The notes under the pieces: generated by a model
What the model saw: the letters and a program-made list of their open reading frames with translations, nothing else
Database searches by the model: none
Told to the model about the DNA's origin: nothing
NCBI GenBank assembly: GCA_943704425.1
Contig: CALSCP010002623.1
Coordinates: 1 to 47,539, forward strand
Origin: Ministeria vibrans ATCC 50519
Taxonomy: Eukaryota; Opisthokonta; Filasterea
Reading direction: 5' to 3'
Length of the DNA stretch: 47,539 nucleotides
Program-made: the position numbers and the translations under genes
Shown here: piece by piece, positions 1 through 11,100 of the stretch
How positions within the stretch are numbered: the stretch's first letter is position 1
Layout: each line of letters opens with the position of its first letter

Positions 1-11
1 CCCCCCCTTAC

Positions 12-216
12 GTACCGCACAATCGCCTCAAATTTGCGCTGAAACTTCTCCTCGACACTACTGCGATGCTCGGGCTTCATCAGAATTGCCGCAAATTTAA
101 ACGCTATATTATCACGTATATATGAAAGGTATGAGGACGCACAATAAGCATGAACGCACATAAATTAATAATAATAATAAGAAGAAGAAGAAGAAGACAT
201 AATAATTATTATTATG

Positions 217-252
<36 letters not shown>

Positions 253-3200
253 GTCGTGGTGACTGTATCAGTAATAAATGGGTTGTATTCTTCTTATTAT
301 TATTATTTGGAAATGTCTTCTGTTAATAATAAACTTAATATTATAAACTACCTGCTTGCTTAAGGCCACTGCGCTGACACTCAATGACTGTGCTCGAAAG
401 AATCTGCACAAGATGGGCCGGAAACTTACTAATGCTGTTGGCGACGCGAATGAGCAGACGGGCAGCTGTGGGGTGGTCGCCGGCCTTGACGTAGATGCGC
501 ACAAGGGTGTACGAGTGCAGCAACATGAGGTTTTGGCGCATCTCGGTGGGAATGCGGACCGACTTCGAAGCACGCAGCTCCGTGAGCATACGATACAGTG
601 TGTCGTGCGCAAGGCGGTAGTTGCCGTTGGTCTGTTCCTCGCGCGCAATAATCACGGCCGTCTTGGCTGCCCCATCGTACTGCTTGAGCGCCAGGTACAG
701 CTCAAAGATGTACTTGAGCGGCTTGGGCTGTCCGTCGTTGGTACCCATAAGATAGTCCACCAGCTCGGACGTAAGCTTCTCCTGCTTTCCTTCGCTCACC
801 GTACGAATGGCCAGTGCTGCAACCTCATCGCTTGGCGGTGCACGCGTGAGCAGCGTCAGTGCCTTGGCGTACGCGCGTGCCTCAAGCTGAAACCGCCCGG
901 CCTGTCCATAGTTCCCTTGCTGCTCAAAGTGCAATGCGATGCTTGTGTAGATGGCTGGTGTGCCACGGTCGCCAATCAACGCCGCGAAATGATCCATGAT
1001 CTTGTGCTGCTCCGCCAGATGAAACGCCTCGTCCAGACACTGCGACATGCACAGGAACTCAACGGCCGCCTCGTAGTCGTCGTTGGCTTGGAAGAACTTA
1101 GCCACGAGTAGCGCGCCCGACACAGACCGTGACTCGCGCACCACTCGTACTGCCTCGTCCGGCTGGCGCAGCTGATCCAGGAGCACTCGAATTGCACTGT
1201 CGTAGTCTTTGCCTTGTTCATACGCACGCGCTGCCTCACCGTACTTCTTTTCGCCTTCGCGCGCGGCAGCATAGCGCGTAAGCACACGCGGTGTGTTCAC
1301 GTGCCGCAGCAGCGACGCAACCTTGGTGAGATTGCGACACTCGAGGTACGCATTGGCCGCACTACCGTAAAAGCGACCGGCTTCGTACAGCTGCGCCGCT
1401 TCCGAGAGATGCCCCAGCTGCTCAAGGGTGGTTGCTACATCACGCATGAGCTGACGATCGTCGCTCGCCTGGGCCAGCTTCATGCCACGAGACACGTCGC
1501 CCGAGTGTACACTGGCACGCGCAATGCCTGCGTTGCATGCCTTCCGGTGCTCGCTCGTACTCTCGCCTACGGAACTGCCGCCTTGCAGCGCTTCCTCGTA
1601 TGCCTTGAGGGCGCGTGTGTATTCGCCGTCAAACTCCAACTGCAGTGCGTGCTCGCGAGTGACTGAGGCGAGCTGTGCGGGTGCAAGAGAGCCCGCAAGT
1701 GACACGGCCTCCTCAAAGTGAAGCAGGTCACGACGCATCTCGAGTGCACGACGCGGGCGTGTGCTACTCAGGTAGCGCTGTTGAGCAATGTCAAAAAGCC
1801 CACGCGACTCGGCAACATGACCCGCAAGCAAATCGACGTCTTCGACGCCCACCAGAGGTTTGAGTGAGCACACCTCGGAGATGGCGCCCGCCTGGCAAAA
1901 CGCGTGCACGGCCATCTCAATGTCGAGTGACTGAGTGAGTGCACTCACCGCAAGGGTGCGCCATGCATCCGACGTCGCAATAGCACGCGCGACTGCAGTT
2001 GCTTCGCTGTAGCGATGGAGTGCACAGAGTTGTTGGAGTAGCTCCTGACCATCGGGAGGTGTCGAGTGCTTGACGGCCGCGCGAGCAAATGCGTCAGTCA
2101 CCGATGCCTTGGGTGAGTCAGCATGAGCGAGAGCCAGTGCAATTTGCGAATGAGACTGCAATGTCAGTCGCTCGCTGCGTCCGGTCGCAGTACAGCACGT
2201 GAGAACGCCACCGTGCAACATGATAGGAAGGTGGCCATGGGGTACGCGGGTGTTGCCCAGGAACACCGTCGTGGCTCCCGTGACGGCATGCGGACGAAAC
2301 ACCACTGTGGTCGCACGCTGCTGTTTGCGGTCGTATGCACACATCACATACCGCTCGGCGGTGCTGGCGACATCCCACAAAAGCGTGAGGGCCGTCGACG
2401 ACGTCGACGTACCACGAGTACTACTATGCGACACCGCTGAGCCATTGTCGACGTCAACTTGGACAGTGCGACCAGTGAGGGGGTCGAGCACAAAGGCATC
2501 GTGACGCGAGTCAACAAAGGCAACGAGGGATCCGACAGGCGCCGTGACCATCGACTCGATGGCACACGAGTGGCGGTAGTCCGAGACGTGCGCCCACTCG
2601 TCAAGATGAAAGAAGCGCACACGACCCGTCGTGGTGGCGTACACAAGAAAGTCGTCACTCAGAGCAATGGCCGAGATGGGCGAGCGATCGCCGTCGTCGT
2701 CGGGAAATACCTTCATGTTGCGCTCCCCGGCCGGCGCAGGGTCATCGGCGAACTGCTCGTCATCTTCGTCAGCATCCGCCTCCTCCACCAGATGCAGTTG
2801 CACCTTGCCCGCATTCAGCAGCGCCGCATAGTCGTCGTTGAGACACGCCGCGACAATGTTGCCCAAGTAGTCCCGCTCGGCAATGCTCTCGTAGACCGAG
2901 CCCGCACGAGCATAGAACCAAGCGCGATTGTTAAGACCCACGACAAGGTAGAAGGCGCTCACGGCCATGAACGACGGCTCCACCTGAATGGGTACCTGCT
3001 GGGTGTCCGCCACACCCGCTTCGACCGTATCTGCCACGCTCACCTCAAGCAGCGACGTCAGCTGCGCCGTGCGAGTCCCTTGTGCAGCCCCAAGCACAGG
3101 CAGACGTGTGAGGTAGGTGTGACACTTGCCGGTGCGTGTTGTGACACTCAATAGCTGTCCATCATCGCTCCAAGCAATGCGGTCCAGTTTGCCATGGTCC

Positions 3201-4608
3201 TCCTCAAGCGATATCACCGACGCGACAGCCTTGACGTCGTCAAGTCCATGGAGGCGAACCGAACTGTCTCCACACACTGCCACCATGTTCATGCGCCGGT
3301 TCACCGCCACGTCCGACAAGTAGTCCTATCAAAAGTACAAAAAAGTGTTTTTAAGGGGTCAAAATCTTTTAATATTAAAGAGGTCGTGTCAATTTATTCG
3401 GGGGTGACAAAGGCAAGGAGCTATAATTATTATGAATTATTATTATTATTATAATTATTATTATTATTATTCTATTATTATTATAATAAATTTATTATTA
3501 TTATTATTATTCTATTATTATTAATTATTATTATTATTAAATTTTTAAGGTTACGTTGTGAACACGAATGGAGAAGAGCTCGCGGGTGTTCTCTTTGTCG
3601 AAGGTACTCATGCCAACGAGGTAGCCGTGGGAGAAACCGATGCAGACGTAGCCGTCGCCGTAGGGACACAGATTGACAATGTCACCGTACTTGTCGAGGA
3701 AGGCCAACTCGGCGGGGTCCTCGGGCTTGCTCAGGCTGTAGAGAAGAAGCGATCGAGAGCCCATGTTGACAAGAAGTGTGTCGTCGGCATGGTGCGATGA
3801 CGATGAGAGTGCACCCGCATTCTGAAACGTCATGCAGGACGCCTCGCCAATGAGCTTGGCAGTCATTTCGGTGTCGCCGTCGCTGTTGCTGATGCTGAGC
3901 ACTCGATCATCCGCGCCCATTGCCAGCAGATTTTCCGAGCTCCATGCGGCGGCGGTGACGCGTCGCGAGTGTTTGCCCAGCACGGGAATCTTTTTGCCTG
4001 TCGTGTGGCTGTACAGCAGCAAATTACCCTTGCCAGCGCCCACCGCGAGCATTGGACTGGCAACCGCCCACCGCACCACTGTCAGGTCTTTCATTGACGT
4101 CTCCAACAAGGTCACGCGCTTGGTATTTGCATCCCACAGGTGCACAGCACCCGTCTTGTCCTGAATCACAGCCAAAACTTCGCCGTCCGAGTCCCAATCG
4201 AGTCCAACGCACACACTAATCAGTGTCAATTATTATTATTTGTGTCAAGGGCAACCGTTCAAACTCATATTGACGTGCGTCTGGTGCGTACGCCTTGCGC
4301 ATGACTTACCCTGGCAATGAGAATTGGTCGTATATTTCCCCGTTTCGATCGAGAATGTGAACAAGGCGACGAGTTCTGCAAACAATAGTGTTTTTTTTGT
4401 TGACGTCGATCTTTTTCTTCTTCTTTTTTTTTTTCAAATTTCTCGTTTACCCTGAAATCGCCAAGTAATTGCCTTGCTTTCGTTGCCACAGTGCTTTCGT
4501 GCAACCCTCTCCATGAAGGGTCCCAGAGGTCGAGAAAACTCGCTGGAATACCAAAGAAGTGTTGAAGAGAGAAAGAGAAAGTCGAATGTCACGAAAATGT
4601 ACCTTCAT
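12..4608 (-). CDS. IFT144/WDR19: Intraflagellar transport protein IFT144 (WDR19), 3' end outside window
   Basis: IFT144 is an IFT-A complex subunit needed for retrograde transport and membrane-protein import in cilia. The exons read on the minus strand are 4608-4603, 4542-4451, 4375-4310, 4215-3555, 3325-352 and 103-12 (the last donor could also lie at 16). All joins keep frame. Exon 1 encodes only Met-Lys, which joins to RVFS, the same MKRVFS start as the animal protein. Residues 1 to about 640 form WD40 propellers (for example VLGKHSRRVTAAAW). About 680-1260 is a TPR-like helical solenoid (LEMRRDLLHFEEAV, IIAREEQTNGNYRLAHD). Family length is about 1340 aa; about 1297 codons are visible. The final stretch with the cysteine-rich zinc motif lies left of the window. 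The gene is divergent from the TEP1-like gene. Identity is very secure; only the final splice site is open. Confidence 0.95.
164..254. repeat. ATT/AAG trinucleotide repeats in an IFT144 intron
   Basis: Tandem AAT, AAG and ATT triplets sit inside the IFT144 intron spanning 351-104. No coding frame is supported here. Confidence 0.8.
3424..3545. repeat. TTA-rich microsatellite in an IFT144 intron
   Basis: Imperfect (TTA)n fills most of the intron 3554-3326 of IFT144. Exons on both sides join in phase 0 (VHN to DYLSDVAV), so the tract is intronic. Confidence 0.8.
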
Positions 4609-5103
4609 GGCGTCCTGACTGCAAGATAAGTGCTCGTCTGTACTCCGCACGCCTAAACGCCAATCAAGCGATATCAACGCAACAAACAAACAAACGAGTT
4701 GACAATTGAATTGACAATTTTAACAAAATTTTCATTCATTATTTATTTTCTCATCTCCTTCAGGAGCAACCGGAGTACTGCGAACCTGACAAGACACAGC
4801 GACCGTAACCTCTCGCGATCTTTGGTATGCTCCTTTTCTCATTGTCTCTTTTTCTCTGTCTCTCTCTGTCTCTCTCTCTTTCTCTCTCTCTTTCGCATAT
4901 ACCGCTACAACCGCACCCTCCCTCCGCGACCCATGCCTAACCCCACTTCTAAACCCTCTACCTTCATCTGCACACTCCTCTTTTCATGATGAGCAATTTT
5001 TGCTTCGTCATCATGATAATAATATTTTTTTTTTTCTCATTCACTCTTAACCTAAAGAAAAACCCCATAATCACACTCTTACTCACGTCACCTACGTCTA
5101 GCC
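4609..5103. promoter_or_regulatory. Divergent intergenic region between IFT144 and TEP1-like
   Basis: This 495-nt region separates two divergently transcribed start codons and must hold both promoters and 5' UTRs. It contains a CT-rich tract at about 4846-4890 and A/T-rich stretches near 4700-4750 and 5020-5060. I see no convincing TATA box or other named motif. The promoter role is inferred from position alone. Confidence 0.45.
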
Positions 5104-8100
5104 ATGTCTTCCCTGACATCATCACCGTCGCTTCTGTCGTCGAAGAACCTCCGGGGCTCGACGCTCTCCGGTACAGGTGCACACAAACACACATCAACAG
5201 GTCGTGCGTCGTCGCTTGCGTCCCCCTCGTCCCTGTCGTCGACCCCGACCTCCGCTAGGCCGCTCGTGTCCACCGCCGCTGGAAGAACGCTCACGGGTCC
5301 CGCTGCCTCGAGCGCTATCACCACACGCTCCGCACTGACGTCTGCCAAGCCAACGTTGACGGCATCGCTCGTCGCCACCACTCACCTGTCGCGCTCCTCC
5401 CCCAACTCATCGCGACTCTTGCTCTCGACGTCCTCTTCCAGCACCGCCGCAAAGCTGTCGTCCGTTCACCCTGGTGGCACCCTCACATCCAGCGGCTCCC
5501 CCACCACCGCAGCGCCCTCCACCCAGAATGCCACCACGTCGTTGCTGCGCAAAAACACCTCTAGCCTCTCGTCGAATTTGTCGGCGGTGCGCTCCTCCTC
5601 CTCCTCTGCTTCTTCTTCGTTGCGCATGACCTCCACGGGTGCCCTCTACTCGTCGACCAGACAAAGGCAAGAGCCAACCGAGAGTGACAGCTGTGACGAT
5701 GCTATTGTGGTGTTCTCCGACGATTTTGAGCCGTCGTACGACCTCGACGATCACGACGTCTTCTTCGATGTGACCACACACACCACGACATCTGCAGGCG
5801 GCCCCTCTGCATCCGTGCCCCTTTTTGTGCGCCCCGACCAAGATGCAGACCTGCTTGATCATCGCACTTACACTCTGCGTCGTCTTGCCATCACTGTGCC
5901 CCCTCCGCTCGTCTCAGGCGATCTTGCCAAGAGTGCCCTTGTGAACACAGTCGCCGTCTCACTTTTGCGTGAACCCAACTACTACGACACCACCAATGCC
6001 ACGCGTGCTCTGGTGCTCTCGCTCGCCGTTCATATTGCTGAGCGCGACCCCGAGTTTGTCCTCAAGACCGCCCTCTATTGCCGTCTTCACCTCAACATTC
6101 GCGCAACCGCAAACTTCCTTCTTGCCGTCGCCGCACGCCTTCCTCGCTGCCGTCGCTACCTTCGTCGCTACTTCAGTGCCTCCACGCGCATTCCCAGTGA
6201 CTGGATGGAAGTCGCACAACTCTACCAGCCCTTCTACGAACCCGACGGCGACCAGTGCATCGGCAATGTTCATCTCCCTGCCCTCGACGACGCCACGTCC
6301 AGTCACGCCGGCCAGATTCCTGCTGCACTGCGCCACGTCATGATTGCCAAGTTCACCGAGTTTGACGAGTACCAATTGGCCAAGTACAACAAGGATAAGC
6401 ATAAGGCGGCCAAGCGCAAGACAGCCGGCGAAGAGCGACGCGCCGCCAAAATGAAAGAGCTCGCGAGTGCTGCTGACGACGACGATGACGATCACGATGA
6501 TGGTGACGACGACGACAACAACAATAACAGCAATACCGACGCCGAGGCGGGGCCCTCCTCGTCGGCTGTGGTCGCACAAAAACCGAAGAAGCCTTCCAAG
6601 GTTGAGTTTACCATTAAGCAACTTGTGCGCAAACTTCACATTGTCGAGCCGGCCGTCTACGTCATGGGCATTTTGGGAAAGCGGTACCCTGCGACTGTCG
6701 AGGAGTTTCGTCGTGCGCGCCTCAGTGGCGAGTTTGACGGGTCGCGTGCGGGCCAGCGGATGCGTCTTAAGACTCCCGAGACATGGGAGACACAGGTATC
6801 GCTGCGGGGCAACAAGGCGCAGGTGTGGCAGGACCTGCTCGATCACAACAAGTTACCGTACATGGCCATGCTGCGCAATCTTCGCAACCTCATTTGCGCT
6901 GGCATTTCCAACGAACACCATCGTCGTGTGCGTCGCAAACTCTCCGACCCGGTTGCCGTCGCTAACAGCCGTCAGTTTCCCTTCCGCTTCTTCTCGGCCT
7001 ACGTCGCTCTCGATGAATGCGTCAAGATGTTCAATGCCATTCAAGGCCGTGCTGCAAACGGTGGTGGCCGTGGTGGCGGTGGACGTGGTGGTAGCGCTCG
7101 TGGCGGTAGTGCTCGTGGTGGCAGTCGCGGCGGCGGTCGCGGCGGCGGTCGTGGCGGTAGTGCTCGTGGTGGCGGTCGCGGCGGCGGTCGTGGTGGCGGT
7201 CGTGGCGGCAGTAGTGGTGGCATGGAAGATCGCCCTGCTCTGCCACACAACCTTCCGAGTATTGTGGAAGAGTACAAGCGCTCGCTCGATGCGGCAGTAC
7301 AGGCTGCGACCGAACAGAATGTTGAGCCCATTGCCGGTCGCACGCTTGTCTTGGTCAATGCGGGTGAGGATGTTGCCACCACTCCCTGTTCGTCGTCGTC
7401 GAGTCTTGGCAAACCCCGCTCCGTCTTTGAGTGTGGCCTTCTCTTGGCTCTCATGTGCCGTCAGGCGTGCGAGCGCACCGACTTTTACCTTTACGGTCCG
7501 CGCGGTGCTGTGCAGCGCATCGAAATGGACCCCGACGTCGGTCTCCTTGCGAGTCTCGAGCAGATTGCGCTCCGTCGTCATGCCTGGCTCCGTGAGAATG
7601 CCTCTTTTCCCGACGAGTGTCTTCACGTCGATCTGCTCCAGCGCCATGAGCGTGTTGACAACATTTTGGTGCTCACCGCCAACGGTCATCACAACGGTGC
7701 CTCGCCCGATTTTCTCGCGCACTATCGCGCCCACGTGAACCCCGACCTGCTCTACGTGTGTGTCGACCTCAACGGTGGCACGCCAACTCCTGGCGCCTAC
7801 TCGCACCCCAACGACGCGCTTCTCTCGGGCTTCACGGACGCCATCCTTCGCTTCATCGGCGAGCGCTCCCAAGGCGGCCAGGTGGGCTTTGTCAACGCCA
7901 TCGACATGGCTCACAAGCTTGACAAGAGTCCGTCGGCCTTCCGTCCGCCCCTTCGTGCTCACCGCAAGAAGATGCTCACCAACCTGGGCACCGACTATGA
8001 CACTGCCCCTGCGTCTTCCTCCCGCTCGACGGCGCTGGCGGCGAGTCGCACCAAGACCAACGACTCGAGCTTGGGAGTGCTCTCTGTGCGTCGCATGCCT

Positions 8101-11100
8101 CCGGCTGGTCGTGCCGCGGGCGGTGCACAGTGGCGCAATGTGCGATTCTTCATCTCAAGCACCTTCCGTGATTTTCATGGCGAGCGCGACCTTCTTGCGC
8201 GCTTTGTCTTTCCCGTCTTGCGCTACCGTGCCGCCCGTGAGCTTCGCATGCACGTCCATGCGACTGACTTGCGCTGGGGCGTCACCGAAGCCGACGCTAA
8301 ACGTGGTCAGTCGCTGAGCATTTGTCTGCGTGAAATCGACCGTTGTCGCCCCTTTTTTCTCGGTCTGCTTGGCAACCGCTACGGCTACGTGCCCGACGCC
8401 TACCTGCCTTTGCGTGACGCTCGCGGTCGCACCACCGAGCCCAAGTGGCTTGCCGAGTACCCAACGGGACGCTCCATCACCGAACTCGAGATGCACTACG
8501 GTGCCCTCTGTGATGCTGCGACGTCCGCCATGGGATCGACCTCGGCGCTCTTTTGCGTGCGCTCCAATGACTTTGCCGAGTCCACCGTTCCCGAGTCGTT
8601 CCGTTCGTGGTTTGCCGCCGAGTCGAGCGAGTCGCGCGCCAAGATGGACGCCCTTCGTGAGCGTGTCCTTGCCTCCGCTGTCAAGACTCCCTCCGCCATT
8701 AACGTACACGAGTACTCGCCCACTTGGGGCGGTGTCCACGGTGGTGTGCCCATGGCCGGCGGACTTGAGGAGCTCGGTCGCGTGCTGCTCCAGCGACTCT
8801 GGACCGTGCTCAAGCAACATGCCGCGGACCTCGACACCTCTGCTTCCTCGCCAAAGATTACCACGAGTACCACCGCGGCCTCGCCCGCCTCTCCGATCAA
8901 GGCGGATAGCGTCGCGCTTATCGATGTGGACGCCAAGCCGCTCGAGAGCGAGTCACACGAGCTGTTTGCCGACGCCAAGGCCTCGGCGTTCTTTGGTCGC
9001 GAGCAGCTACTGGCGCGTGTTCGTCGTACCTGTGACGCATGTGGCACGCACCCACGACCGGGCGCCTGTGTGTGTCTCACGGGCAAACCGGGCTTTGGCA
9101 AGACGTCGGTGCTTGCTGCTCTGGCACGTTCATATGCCGAACAGGGTCTTGGCGACGCGCTCTTTGTCCACTTTGCCGGTGCGACACCCGGCAGCGAGAA
9201 TGTCGTGCGCTTGCTACGTCGCCTCAGTCACGAGTGCCGACGCCGTTTCGACATTGACGAAGGTGGTGCGCCCGTTCCGCAGGACTACCGCGAGCTCGTC
9301 GACAGTGTACCCCGTCTCCTTCGCATTGCTGCTATGCGCTCGTCGAATGGTCGTGCCTTCCTTATCATCGATGGACTCGACGAACTTGCCACGACGACTG
9401 GCCTTGACTGGCTTGCGCGCATCTGCACGACGCAGGCCGACTATGTGACCGTGTGCGTGGGCGTTGCCGAGCACACGCCAGCCCTTGCGTCACTCCGGGT
9501 TGCATGCGAGAACCTTCAGATCATCACGTGTGGTCACTTGTCGCCGACGGAACGCGCGGTGGTGGTCAAGGACTCACTCGCGGTGCACCGCAAGCAGCTT
9601 AGCGAGTCAGGCTTTGACGCTCAGCTGCCCTTGTTGCTTGGCAAGCGCGACGCTCAAACACCTCTCTACCTCTACCTGGCTGTGTCCGAGCTTATCGCGC
9701 ACGATCGCTTTGAGACTGTCACGCAGCGCATTCGTGACATGGGTTCCACGGTGTCCGTGCTGCTTCAAGAGGTGCTGGCTCGTTGCGAGCGCGACGCCGC
9801 TGCTCCCGAGCTCGTGGGCGAAGCACTGTCGCTGCTTCGCGTTGCTCATGCTGGTCTCACCGAAAAGTCCCTGCGACGTCTGCTTGGCGAGAGCTTTGCG
9901 GCCATGCGCAAAAAGGAACGTCATGCTCAGAAAAAGGGCCGCTCGGTGACGGTGAGCGCGACTGCCAGCAAGACGTCGGTCAGCTCCAGGACCACGGCGC
10001 TGCGGGGTGGCACTGCATTGACGAGTGGCACGACTGCGAACTTGAGCGCGTCCAAGCCTGCGCCACCAGCCCCCTCACGCCAGACAAGTCATCAGTCGTG
10101 GTCCTCGAGCACTTCGACTGTCGTATCCACCGTGACGCTCGCCAAGGCTGTGCACCAGAGCTCGGACGCCAAAGAATCTCTTGATGTCCTGCCGGCGTCC
10201 ACGTGGAACCACATCTTTTCGACACTGCGACCCCTGTTGAATCCACCTGCGAGTGCCGAGGTTGCGGCGAGTGCGCTTCATGCGGACGAAGGTGGCCACG
10301 CCTCGGACAATCTTGTGTCCTTTACGCTTTTCCATCGCGAGCTGTACAAGGCTGTGCAGACGCGCTACTCGCGCACTAGCGACGTTTCCATGCACAAGCG
10401 TCTTGCCCAGCACTGGTTTGACATGTCCAATGCGTCGGGGAACGGCAATCACAATAGCGGCAGTAGTGGGGTGTCGCGCAAGAATGCTGGTGTCAAGGCA
10501 GAAGTGACGTATGCGGCTGCGACTGACCGTTCCATCATGGCTATGCTCTACCACTTGATGCTGGGTCGTGACTGGCGTCGTTTGCACTCGGCTCTCACGT
10601 CGTTGCACCTGCTGCATCGTGCTGCAAGCACCGGTGTGCTCCCGCAGATCATTGAAGAGTACTATCGCTTTGAAGGCGCATCTGCTGCGTCACCGATCGC
10701 ACGCGATCTCGAGCGACTTGTGGGCGAGCAGGACGTGCAAGAGTTTGGTCAGTTTGCGCGTCGACAGAGTCACACGCTGCTGCGCCGTCCCCAGCTCATT
10801 GTGCAACTAGCCATTGCCGATGTGTCACAGTTGGTGCGCGACGCCGGTGAACGTTGGCTTGTAAACCAGGAGCAACGTGACACGGCCATGGCGCTGGCCG
10901 AACAGCGAGGGCAACGCCTCGACGTGGGTGTCATTAGCGATCGTGTGGCATTGCCGTTGCTCGCGCGCGAACTACCCTTGGTTGTGGCGAGCGGCGACGA
11001 TGACAGTGAGGCGTCGCGACTGTTTGCACACGCGCCACACTTGGCTCAACAGCACCAGCAGTATGGCGATGGCCTTACCATGGACGTGACGGTTGCGGTG

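Noticed and set aside
356-3154. Long plus-strand frames opposite IFT144
   Set aside because: The minus strand encodes clearly conserved IFT144; the plus frames show no recognisable domain.
6467-7738. 423-codon plus-strand frame and other long frames overlapping the TEP1-like gene, including a 541-codon minus frame at 12426-14051
   Set aside because: They are shadows of the 2980-codon frame, with no domain content and codon composition expected from the main frame.
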